A model generated the notes under the pieces. It ran no database searches. It saw only the letters and a list, made by a program, of their open reading frames with translations, and had not been told where the DNA came from. The position numbers and the translations under genes were made by a program. A stretch of DNA of 16,202 bases from Flammeovirgaceae bacterium UBA2338 (GTDB lineage Bacteria; Bacteroidota; Bacteroidia; Cytophagales; Cyclobacteriaceae), in assembly GCA_002344795.1 (NCBI GenBank), contig DDUM01000078.1:1-16202 (forward strand). The letters run 5' to 3'. Every line of letters begins with the position of its first letter. Position 1 is the stretch's first letter. This document shows, in pieces, positions 1 to 6,774 of this stretch.

Positions 1-66
1 GTTCAGTTTGAGGAAGCGATTGCTGCCATTAGAAGATTGTGTCAAGAGGAAGTTTCTTTACAATAA
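1..66 (+). CDS. C-terminal fragment of an unidentified protein
   Basis: The window opens inside a plus-strand reading frame that ends at TAA 64-66, giving 21 residues (VQFEEAIAAIRRLCQEEVSL plus Q). The stretch is amphipathic and helix-like, as in the last helix of many enzymes. That is too little to name a family. It is followed by about 260 bases without a convincing gene before riboflavin synthase, so it is probably not in a tight operon with ribE. I cannot say what it does. Confidence 0.55.
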   Translation, partial: VQFEEAIAAIRRLCQEEVSLQ

Positions 67-327
67 CATACATGTATAATTCGATTTTCTTTTAGAACAG
101 ATCAGTACCAATTTTCTGTTCGTCAATGCTTATCATTGATCCAGTAAATTGGGGTTAGGATTCGGTGGAGATGTATTTGTAAAATAAGGACTACCCTCTG
201 GATTGTGTTGGGTAGCTTCATTAGATTTTCTTGTGTTCCAGATATATAGTCGAATAATATAATTCTCCTTGCATTATGTCCTGATGCTTCATTGTTAAGA
301 TTCCCACTGAATTTCTATCTTGCAGGC

Positions 328-915
328 ATGTTTACCGGAATCATTGAAACACTCGGCACCGTTGAGGATATCATCCAGGAAGGAAGTAATACACATTTTG
401 GAATAACCAGTGTTTTGGCACCCGAATTAAAGGTGGATCAAAGCGTATCTCATAATGGCGTGTGCCTGACCGTTACAAAAATTGATAATAAAAAATACTG
501 GGTTACGGCCATTAAGGAAACCTTAACAAAGTCTAACCTTGGAGATTGGAAAGTGGGAAGTAAGGTGAATCTGGAGCGCTGCATGCTCAACAACGGTCGG
601 TTTGATGGGCACATTGTACAAGGACATATAGATCAGACAGGCACATGTACAGCCATTAAGGAAGAGAAGGGGAGTTGGGTATTTAACTATGAATATGATC
701 CGTCAATTGGCAATGTTACGGTAGAAAAGGGATCCATTGCCATCAATGGTGTAAGCCTTACCTGTTTCAATTCAAAAGAAAATAGTTTTAGTGTGGCCAT
801 CATACCCTATACTTATGAGCACACTAACTTTCATCAATTAAAGGTGGGAGACACCGTAAACCTGGAATTTGACATCATTGGAAAGTACGTGAAGAAGCTA
901 GTGGGTATCCATTAA
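328..915 (+). CDS. ribE: riboflavin synthase, alpha subunit
   Basis: This enzyme catalyses the last step of riboflavin synthesis: two molecules of 6,7-dimethyl-8-ribityllumazine dismutate to riboflavin and the pyrimidinedione precursor. It acts in the cytosol as a trimer. The protein has the family's two tandem lumazine-binding barrels, about residues 1-90 and 91-195. The N-terminus is the hallmark MFTGIIE. The pseudo-symmetric motifs SHNGVCLTV (41-49) and AINGVSLTC (138-146) and the repeat-joining GHIVQGHID (94-102) are present. An ATG at 292 would add 12 residues, but the conserved MFTGIIE start and the normal length of about 195 residues support 328. No FMN riboswitch is recognisable upstream, and no other rib gene is adjacent. 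The last six codons overlap the opposing phosphatase gene. Confidence 0.96.
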   Translation: MFTGIIETLGTVEDIIQEGSNTHFGITSVLAPELKVDQSVSHNGVCLTVTKIDNKKYWVTAIKETLTKSNLGDWKVGSKVNLERCMLNNGRFDGHIVQGHIDQTGTCTAIKEEKGSWVFNYEYDPSIGNVTVEKGSIAINGVSLTCFNSKENSFSVAIIPYTYEHTNFHQLKVGDTVNLEFDIIGKYVKKLVGIH

Positions 916-1491
916 CTTTCTGGATTTTCTCTTTTGAACATACTGTATTAGCCAATTAGAAAATTGATAGCCTACCCACCCGCAGCATAAACCTATCAAA
1001 ATACCAACTATGATGTCACCAGGATAGTGAACCCCCAGGTAGATTCGGGTATAGCTCATAAATGCTGACCATAGAAAAATAACACTCATCCAATGATAAC
1101 GCCCCCTGAAGAGAAGAAATACGAACATGGCCACTCCAAATGTGTTGGCGGCATGACCAGACGCAAAACTGAATGAACCTCCCCGGTAGTTATTAACGAT
1201 ATGTAACAGCCCTTCCAGGGAAGGCTCATGGGATGGCCGTAACCGTGCAAAAAAAGGTTTCATAAAACCAGAGGTAATCTGGTCAGTAAGGGCAATACAA
1301 ATTGCAACGCCCAACAGGTAATAGAATGTGTCCCATTTCTTGAATTTAGCTATCAGATAAATCAGGAATAAATAGAGAGGTAGCCAGAATATGGTTTTCG
1401 TTGCCAGTATCATTACAGGATCTAGCCAACTGGCATGGAATCCGTTGAAGTAAAGCAGAAGTTCTTTATCGAGTTCAAGTAGACGCTCCAA
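898..1491 (-). CDS. PAP2-family membrane phosphatase
   Basis: This is a 197-residue integral membrane protein of the PAP2 / phosphatidic acid phosphatase type 2 superfamily. Members hydrolyse lipid phosphates or pyrophosphates such as undecaprenyl-PP or phosphatidylglycerophosphate; the substrate here cannot be told. All three catalytic motifs are visible: K78 with R85-P86 (KPFFARLRP), S111-G112-H113, and R149, H155 and D159 in TRIYLGVHYPGD. Hydrophobic helices lie near residues 33-50, 56-75, 108-130, 133-150 and 158-178. The start must be TTG at 1491, because a stop lies three codons upstream and no early in-frame ATG exists; the N-terminus MERLLELDKELL fits the family. It ends with TAG inside ribE, giving an 18-base tail-to-tail overlap, and is transcribed divergently from the next gene. 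Confidence 0.9.
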   Translation of the reverse strand: MERLLELDKELLLYFNGFHASWLDPVMILATKTIFWLPLYLFLIYLIAKFKKWDTFYYLLGVAICIALTDQITSGFMKPFFARLRPSHEPSLEGLLHIVNNYRGGSFSFASGHAANTFGVAMFVFLLFRGRYHWMSVIFLWSAFMSYTRIYLGVHYPGDIIVGILIGLCCGWVGYQFSNWLIQYVQKRKSRKLMDTH

Positions 1492-1498
1492 AATGAAT

Positions 1499-1506
1499 TA
1501 TATTTG
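1499..1506 (+). promoter_or_regulatory. candidate -7 promoter element of the ctlX-like gene
   Basis: TATATTTG matches the Bacteroidota -7 consensus TAnnTTTG exactly and lies 37 bases before the ATG at 1544. It is interleaved with the divergent candidate promoter at 1516-1523, so the two transcripts would start within about 10 bases of each other. The -33 region is not recognisable. Confidence 0.42.
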
Positions 1507-1515
1507 TTTTGAAGT

Positions 1516-1523
1516 CAAAATTA
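1516..1523 (-). promoter_or_regulatory. candidate -7 promoter element of the PAP2 gene
   Basis: The minus strand reads TAATTTTG, an exact match to the Bacteroidota sigma-ABfr -7 consensus TAnnTTTG. A start about 7 bases downstream would give an 18-base leader before the TTG start at 1491. No convincing -33 TTTG lies at the usual spacing. Confidence 0.42.
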
Positions 1524-1543
1524 ACCCTTAACTGCATACTTGA

Positions 1544-2467
1544 ATGACTTTTTCGCAAGTTCCTCACACTATTTTAATGGTAAGGCCAGCCTCTTTTGGT
1601 TATAACCCTGAAACGGCAGCATCAAATGCTTTTCAGAAAAAAAGTGCGGATGTAGAAGTAGTTCATAGTGTCGCTCTTCATGAATTTGATGAGGCCGTTG
1701 CCAATATGAGGGCAAAAGGCATTTCGATAATAGTAGTTGAGGATACCCCTCAGCCCATAACAACGGATGCTATTTTTCCTAATAACTGGATGACCACCCA
1801 TGAAGATGGTAAGATAATCCTGTATCCCATGATGGCACCAAGCCGAAGAAAAGAAAGGCGGATGGATATTGTACAGCAATTAGAGGATAGGTATAATGTA
1901 GAGAAAGTGGAAGACCTAAGTGAAACTGAACTAGAGGGTAGATTTTTAGAAGGCACTGGTAGTATCATATTTGATCACCCAAATAGAATTGCCTATGCTT
2001 GTCGGTCTGAAAGAACAGAGGAAGAATTGTTTATTTCACTATGCACGAAGCTCGGATATAGGCCAATTGTTTTTAGTGCTGTAGATGAGAATGGACTGTC
2101 TATCTATCACACAAATGTAATGATGTGGATAGGAGAGTCGCTAGCCGGAATATGCCTGGACTCCATTCATGACGAAAATGATCAGGAATTAATTCTCAAT
2201 CAATTGGCAGCAACAAACCATAAAGTGATTGCGCTGAGCTACGCCCAAATGAATTCCTTTGCAGGTAATATGTTTGAGGTGAAAAATGATGCCGATCAAA
2301 GGTTTTTGTTAATGTCTCAATCTGCCTATGATTCTTTGTTACCTGGTCAGTTGAGTGAAATCCAAAAATACTTAAATCCATTACCCCTCGATATTCATAC
2401 CATTGAAGAGAGCGGTGGGGGCTCAATTCGCTGTATGGTCGCAGGTATCCACCTTCCCTTGAAATAA
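1544..2467 (+). CDS. ctlX: CtlX-like citrulline/arginine-type hydrolase (guanidino-group modifying family)
   Basis: This 307-residue protein belongs to the guanidino-group-modifying (amidinotransferase / arginine deiminase) superfamily. It resembles the subgroup annotated as citrulline utilization hydrolase CtlX, which is thought to act on the ureido or guanidino group of citrulline or arginine. The family's conserved segments are present: TDAIFPNNW (74-82), LEGTGS with candidate acid E136, YHTN with candidate base H189, and the C-terminal GGGSIRC with candidate nucleophile C297. There is no signal peptide, so it is cytosolic. It stands alone here, divergent from the PAP2 gene and 88 bases before the flavoprotein gene, and no ornithine aminotransferase or arginine gene is nearby. 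Family membership is secure; the substrate is inferred from the subgroup. Confidence 0.82.
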   Translation: MTFSQVPHTILMVRPASFGYNPETAASNAFQKKSADVEVVHSVALHEFDEAVANMRAKGISIIVVEDTPQPITTDAIFPNNWMTTHEDGKIILYPMMAPSRRKERRMDIVQQLEDRYNVEKVEDLSETELEGRFLEGTGSIIFDHPNRIAYACRSERTEEELFISLCTKLGYRPIVFSAVDENGLSIYHTNVMMWIGESLAGICLDSIHDENDQELILNQLAATNHKVIALSYAQMNSFAGNMFEVKNDADQRFLLMSQSAYDSLLPGQLSEIQKYLNPLPLDIHTIEESGGGSIRCMVAGIHLPLK

Positions 2468-2555
2468 AGCCTTCATTTGCGAGATAGGCATTCATTGTTA
2501 TGCTCGGTGACCTAATTTTTATAAATTGTAACCTATAGATTAGGCTTTAACTGTT

Positions 2556-4040
2556 ATGACTAAATACGACCTTGTTATCATTGGCGCTGGCCCTTCTGGC
2601 TACGCTGCCGCCATGCGTGCTTTGGATTTTAGGAAAAAGGTCTTGCTCATCGAACGGGATAGAGTAGGCGGGGCTGGGGTGACCAATGGGGCATTATCTT
2701 CTAAAACCTGGTGGGAATTGTCACGAGAAACGTCAGCATTTAGAAGGAACTTAAAGCGTTTTAATATTGAAGCGCCCAGTGTAAACTACGATGAGATTCA
2801 GGCTGAAGTGAAAAGTGCAGTGAGAGAGCGTAAAACCATGCTGGAACTGCACATGGATCAATTGAAAGATTCTAATTATGCCGACCTCCTGGAATTTAAG
2901 ATTGGAACTGCAAAGCTGGTGGGACAAACAGAAATTGAAATTACCAATGGTGTTTCTAAAGAAGTTGTACATGGCGATCATATCATCCTGGCAACAGGGA
3001 GCAGGCCAAGGTATCTTCCGGATCTTCCCATTGATGAAAAGATTGTGATGACCAGTGATGGCATCGAGAGTATGACTGATTTCCCGGAGAGTATGGTCAT
3101 TGTGGGGGCTGGTGTGATTGGTTGTGAATATGCCACTATATTTTCCGGTTTTGGTAGAACCAAAGTGCATTTGATTGATAAAGGCGATCGCATTCTGCCC
3201 TTTGAAGATGAAGATGTAGTGAACATCATTGAGCGCAATATGGAAAACAAAGGCGTGCTCATTCATCGCAATTCAAAACTCATTCGAATGGAGATTAAGA
3301 ACGAAAGAGTAGAATATGAATTGGAATACGATGATGGGGGTAAAGAGATATTCAATGTAGAGAAAGCGTTGGTTTCAGTTGGTAGGATACCGAACTATGA
3401 AAGCTTGTGGGATGATAGTGTGGATATTAAGATTGACAGAAGAGGCGTTGAGGACAACGATACACAAACCAATGTTTCCAATATCTATGCAGTGGGGGAT
3501 CTTACAGCTGATATCTCCCTGGTGAATGTGGGGGAGCTGGAAGGAAGGTATGCAGTAGAAAGAATCTTTGGTAAACCAAAACGCAAACTTGTTTATGAAA
3601 ACATAAGCAACATCATGTTTTTGAGTCCTGAAGTAGCGGGTGTGGGGCTCAATGAAACACAGGCCAGGGAGAAGGGTCTGAATTACAAAGTGGTGACTTT
3701 GGATTACAGTTGTATACCGCGTGCCATTGCAAAAAGAAACACGCAGGGCTTTATTAAGCTTTTGGTCACCAATGATGATGATATGAAAATATTGGGCATG
3801 AAGGTAGTGGGCAACCATGCTTCCAGTGCTATTCAGGCCGTGGCCGTTTTGATCTCCATGAATAAGGGAATAGAAGAGTTGGCTGAATGCGTTCATCCAC
3901 ATCCATCCATTACGGAGGGAATCCAGGAGTGTGTACGCATGTTAATGGGTAAATCTTTATTTAAACCAACCGCTTTGCGCGGAAAACTTTCATGCAGAAC
4001 ATGCGTTGATTGCGTGTATGAGGATATAACATTTGATTAA
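2556..4040 (+). CDS. Lpd-fold pyridine nucleotide-disulfide oxidoreductase lacking the redox cysteines
   Basis: This is a 494-residue flavoprotein with the full dihydrolipoamide dehydrogenase / soluble transhydrogenase fold. It has the N-terminal FAD motif GAGPSG (10-15), a second NAD(P) motif VGAGVIG followed by CEYA, the FAD-contacting YAVGD, and a C-terminal dimerisation domain with HPHPSITE (H449, E454) matching the Lpd His-Glu pair. The active-site segment is altered. Where Lpd has GGTCLNVGCIPSK this protein reads GGAGVTNGALSSK, so the two cysteines are G41 and A46. The C-terminus adds C480-x2-C483-x2-C486, which Lpd lacks. It probably oxidises NAD(P)H through FAD, but the electron acceptor is unknown; it is not a normal Lpd. 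The gene ends exactly where a secreted-protein gene begins, which suggests co-translation. Confidence 0.87.
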   Translation: MTKYDLVIIGAGPSGYAAAMRALDFRKKVLLIERDRVGGAGVTNGALSSKTWWELSRETSAFRRNLKRFNIEAPSVNYDEIQAEVKSAVRERKTMLELHMDQLKDSNYADLLEFKIGTAKLVGQTEIEITNGVSKEVVHGDHIILATGSRPRYLPDLPIDEKIVMTSDGIESMTDFPESMVIVGAGVIGCEYATIFSGFGRTKVHLIDKGDRILPFEDEDVVNIIERNMENKGVLIHRNSKLIRMEIKNERVEYELEYDDGGKEIFNVEKALVSVGRIPNYESLWDDSVDIKIDRRGVEDNDTQTNVSNIYAVGDLTADISLVNVGELEGRYAVERIFGKPKRKLVYENISNIMFLSPEVAGVGLNETQAREKGLNYKVVTLDYSCIPRAIAKRNTQGFIKLLVTNDDDMKILGMKVVGNHASSAIQAVAVLISMNKGIEELAECVHPHPSITEGIQECVRMLMGKSLFKPTALRGKLSCRTCVDCVYEDITFD

Positions 4041-4652
4041 ATGAAAAGCTTCTTTTATATTTTTGTTGTGTTGTTGATTGGTTTGCCTGCAATAACCCTT
4101 GCACAGGAAACCAATAACACAATATCGAAGAGCAGGTTTAAGAAAAAGCAGAAATCCCCATTTGCTGAGCACATTGATTTCGAGGGTATGGTAAAGCGTT
4201 ACCTGATGAAAGAGACGCAACCCATGGAACCTTTGGAAGGAATATATTCCGTATCTGCGATTATTTCCAAAAGAGGTGGGTTCTTATCAAATCCCAACAG
4301 AGAAAAAATAGTAGCTCGAAAGGACAATTACGCCAAGGTGGTGATTATGAAAGATTCAGAACACCCCAACAGAGAATACATGGAAGTATCATTGGCATCT
4401 AAAGTTCCAGGAAAATACCCTGTTGTTGGAGAATTCAGTAGTCTATCTGAAGGAAGGGTATTTGTGTATAAACACTATGAACCAAAACAACCCAATACCT
4501 CTTTTTCCTTTGTGCTTTCTGAGTTTGATATCCTGGATGGCATCCTTACAGAGGTAGTTCGAAGAAAAACGATTACTTATAAACTTTCGTATTTGAAAAT
4601 TTACCCTAAGAAAGAAGAGACGTCTCTTCGTAGAATTTCTAATAATAAGTAG
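4041..4652 (+). CDS. secreted/periplasmic protein of unknown function
   Basis: This is a 203-residue protein I do not recognise. Residues 1-21 form a clear Sec signal peptide: K2, a hydrophobic core FFYIFVVLLIGLP, then TLA before Q22, with likely signal peptidase I cleavage after A21. No lipobox cysteine follows. The mature part begins polar and basic (KSRFKKKQK) and then has mixed strand-like segments, consistent with a small soluble periplasmic or surface protein. It contains no cysteine that I can see, no repeats and no membrane helix. Its ATG directly follows the TAA of the flavoprotein gene, so the two are almost certainly one transcript. Its last 14 bases overlap the tail of the opposing nitroreductase gene. 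Confidence 0.78.
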   Translation: MKSFFYIFVVLLIGLPAITLAQETNNTISKSRFKKKQKSPFAEHIDFEGMVKRYLMKETQPMEPLEGIYSVSAIISKRGGFLSNPNREKIVARKDNYAKVVIMKDSEHPNREYMEVSLASKVPGKYPVVGEFSSLSEGRVFVYKHYEPKQPNTSFSFVLSEFDILDGILTEVVRRKTITYKLSYLKIYPKKEETSLRRISNNK

Positions 4653-5325
4653 CAATATCTTCCAATGGTTTTCGCTTTAAATGAGGTACATAGGTCTCCT
4701 CAGTTGAGTACCCCACAGGGATAAGAAGAAAGGGTCTTTCGTTTTCTGGCCTCTTGAGCAACTTTGTAAGAAAATTCATAGGACTTGGAGTATGAGTCAG
4801 GGCAACCAACCCCGCATGATGAATGGCTGTCAGCAGGAACCCGCAAGCTAGCCCTACAGATTCAGCTACATAATAATTTGTTTTCTTGGCACCTTCCGGG
4901 GATAGATCGTATGTTTTTTTAAATACGATAATCAGATAAGGAGCAACTTCTAAGAATGGTTTATGCCAATCAGTTTGGAGTGGCTTCAGATCCTCCAACC
5001 ATTCCGGGGGCATGCGACTGTTGTAGCTTTCAAACTCCTCTTCTTCAGCAGCTTTTCTTATTTGTGATTTTATGGCTGGATCACTGACTACGCAAAAAGT
5101 CCAGGGTTGTTTGTGAGCCCCTGACGGAGCGGTAGAAGCGGTAAGAATAATGTTATCGATTACTTCTTTAGGGATCGGTTTATCTGAAAAATCGCGAACG
5201 GTTCTACGTTCATCCATCCATTTGTAAAAGGATTGGCTGCGTTTTACAGTTTCTTTTTCGGAATAGCTTTCATGATGGTATTCAATAAATTCGTACCCAT
5301 CAATGGTTTTGATCTTTTTGTCCAT
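4639..5325 (-). CDS. nitroreductase-fold flavoprotein, iodotyrosine deiodinase-like
   Basis: This is a 228-residue FMN enzyme of the nitroreductase superfamily. It is closest by eye to iodotyrosine deiodinase (IYD), which reductively dehalogenates iodotyrosine. FMN-binding segments are RRTVRDFS (40-47) and TAPSGAHKQPW (65-75); a central AGLVALTHTP (171-180) and the C-terminal LKRKPLEDI (216-224) also match IYD. E97, Y101 and K122 keep the exact spacing of the IYD residues that grip the amino acid's zwitterion (human E157, Y161, K182) in an active-site lid. The protein lacks the N-terminal membrane anchor of the animal enzymes and is soluble. Homologues exist in Bacteroidota, including a characterised one from Haliscomenobacter hydrossis. 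The gene follows hisIE by 78 bases and has its own candidate promoter. The true substrate could be another halogenated phenol or a nitro compound. Confidence 0.85.
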   Translation of the reverse strand: MDKKIKTIDGYEFIEYHHESYSEKETVKRSQSFYKWMDERRTVRDFSDKPIPKEVIDNIILTASTAPSGAHKQPWTFCVVSDPAIKSQIRKAAEEEEFESYNSRMPPEWLEDLKPLQTDWHKPFLEVAPYLIIVFKKTYDLSPEGAKKTNYYVAESVGLACGFLLTAIHHAGLVALTHTPSPMNFLTKLLKRPENERPFLLIPVGYSTEETYVPHLKRKPLEDIATYY

Positions 5326-5329
5326 GATG

Positions 5330-5360
5330 GAAATTTATGAATTGCTACTCAATGCTCAAA
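5330..5360 (-). promoter_or_regulatory. candidate promoter of the IYD-like gene
   Basis: On the minus strand TTTG (5357-5360) is followed after 19 bases by TAAATTTC (5330-5337). This is the Bacteroidota -33/-7 arrangement with one mismatch in the -7 element. The -7 box ends four bases before the ATG at 5325, so a start at normal distance would fall on or next to the start codon, giving a nearly leaderless mRNA. Confidence 0.35.
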
Positions 5361-5403
5361 CAAGGAGCCATAGAAGCTTTAATAATGTAACGGGTGCGAC
5401 AAC

Positions 5404-6015
5404 TTAAGAATTGGCGGAATTATGTCGTTGTTCCAACACCTTTGTCACATCAGCAAGTTCGGTGTTCTTGGCTGCGAGAAGTAAGAGATAGTGGTACATA
5501 AGGTCAGCGGCTTCATTCAGAAAGAGGTCGCGGTTTTCATCTTTGGATTCAATGACCAATTCAACAGCTTCTTCTCCCACTTTCTGAGCTACTTTATTAA
5601 TTCCCTCTTTCAACAATTTAGAAGTATAAGAGGAGGGGGTGGGGTTGTTTATCCTGTCTTGAATTATATTTTTCAATTGCTGAAGACTGAAAGACGGGTT
5701 GGTCTCTTTGAAACAGGTATCACTGCCTGTATGACACACCGGCCCGGTGGGTTTTACCTTGATGAGTAGACAATCCTGATCACAATCAGGGGTCATATCG
5801 GTGAGATTGAGAAAGTTTCCTGATGTTTCCCCTTTTGTCCACAACCGGTTTTTACTTCTGCTGAAGAAAGTGACCCGTTTTTCTTCCATTGTTTTAAGCA
5901 GTGCTTCTTGATTCATGTAACCTAGCATGAGTACCCTTGAAGATAGGCTATCTTGAATTACACAGGGAATGAGGCCAGTCGTTTTGTCAAATTTCAAACT
6001 ATTGATATCAATCAT
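5404..6015 (-). CDS. hisIE: bifunctional phosphoribosyl-AMP cyclohydrolase / phosphoribosyl-ATP pyrophosphatase
   Basis: This cytosolic enzyme does the second and third steps of histidine synthesis: hydrolysis of PR-ATP to PR-AMP (HisE) and opening of the adenine ring (HisI). The N-terminal HisI domain (about 1-115) shows the metal-site segment TPDCDQDC (75-82) and zinc-ligand cysteines C94 and C101 in GPVCHTGSDTC. The C-terminal HisE domain (about 112-200) shows KVGEEAVE (145-152) and NEAADLMYH (167-175), the all-alpha NTP-pyrophosphatase signature. The length of 203 residues is normal for the fusion. It is the last his gene, one base after hisF. No hairpin terminator is evident behind it, so some read-through into the IYD-like gene is possible. 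Confidence 0.96.
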   Translation of the reverse strand: MIDINSLKFDKTTGLIPCVIQDSLSSRVLMLGYMNQEALLKTMEEKRVTFFSRSKNRLWTKGETSGNFLNLTDMTPDCDQDCLLIKVKPTGPVCHTGSDTCFKETNPSFSLQQLKNIIQDRINNPTPSSYTSKLLKEGINKVAQKVGEEAVELVIESKDENRDLFLNEAADLMYHYLLLLAAKNTELADVTKVLEQRHNSANS

Positions 6016-6016
6016 T

Positions 6017-6772
6017 TTAATTTCTTATTGCTATGTCATTATCTCGTAAATAAGATTTTAGATCGGGGATAGCTATTTCACCAAAATGAAAAACACTGGC
6101 TGCTAAAGCAGCATCGGCTCCACCTTCTTTAAAAACATCAACGAAGTGACTCATTGTTCCGGCACCTCCGGAAGCAATGATGGGAATTGTTACTTGTTTA
6201 CCCAATTCATTTAATGCCGCTATCGCAAAACCGTTTTTGGTGCCATCGTGATTCATGCTCGTAAAGAGAATTTCTCCTGCTCCTCTTTGTTCCCCTTCAC
6301 GTGCCCAGGAGTACAATTCTTTGTCTGTTGATTTTTTTCCTCCATGCGTGTATACCATCCAGTCACCATTTGCGTGTTGAGCATCAATTGCCAGCACGAT
6401 ACATTGCGAACCAAATTCTTTGGCCAGTTCGTTAATCAGATCTGGATTTTTCACGGCCGAAGAATTGATAGAAACCTTATCGGCCCCTGCCTTCAACAAG
6501 CGATCAACATCCTTAACAGAGTTAATACCTCCCCCCACTGTAAATGGAATAGTGCATTCTGCTGCAATTTCAATGACCAACTCAGCAAAAGTGCCTCTGC
6601 CTTCATTGGTTGCAGAAATATCTAGGAATACCAGTTCATCCGCACCCTGTTTCGCATACAACGCGCCCAGGGCAACCGGATCCCCGGCATCGCGAAGGCC
6701 TTCAAAATTAATCCCCTTTACTGTTCTGCCATCCTTTACATCAAGGCATGGAATTATTCGTTTGGTAAGCAA
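6017..6772 (-). CDS. hisF: imidazole glycerol phosphate synthase cyclase subunit
   Basis: HisF is the (beta/alpha)8 barrel that uses ammonia from HisH to convert PRFAR into imidazole glycerol phosphate and AICAR, which returns to purine synthesis. The 251 residues match the family length. Catalytic acids D11 (IIPCLDVKDG) and D130 (VLAIDAQ) fall at exactly the classical positions. The phosphate-binding loops FTVGGGINS (77-85) and IIASGGAGT are intact. Two bases separate it from hisA and one from hisIE, while its partner hisH lies just upstream of hisA, so all synthase components come from one mRNA. Confidence 0.97.
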   Translation of the reverse strand: MLTKRIIPCLDVKDGRTVKGINFEGLRDAGDPVALGALYAKQGADELVFLDISATNEGRGTFAELVIEIAAECTIPFTVGGGINSVKDVDRLLKAGADKVSINSSAVKNPDLINELAKEFGSQCIVLAIDAQHANGDWMVYTHGGKKSTDKELYSWAREGEQRGAGEILFTSMNHDGTKNGFAIAALNELGKQVTIPIIASGGAGTMSHFVDVFKEGGADAALAASVFHFGEIAIPDLKSYLRDNDIAIRN

Positions 6773-6774
6773 TT

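Noticed and set aside
133..273. Minus-strand open stretch of 46 codons ending NPNPNLLDQ before TGA
   Set aside because: It reads like a plausible disordered C-terminus, but it has no start codon, is closed upstream by a stop, and has no recognisable family. It may be chance or a gene remnant; not enough to call.
67..327. Possible FMN riboswitch upstream of ribE
   Set aside because: None of the conserved RFN-element segments could be found on the plus strand in this 261-base gap, and no terminator hairpin precedes ribE. A TGTATTTG near 171-178 is one base off the -7 consensus and too weak to call.
2511..2544. Inverted repeat CCTAAT/ATTAGG before the flavoprotein gene
   Set aside because: Only six pairs around a 22-base AT-rich loop, with no T-tract; expected by chance in sequence of this composition.
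5326..5403. Terminator between hisIE and the IYD-like gene
   Set aside because: No stem followed by a T-tract is visible on the minus strand, so the end of the his transcript is left open.
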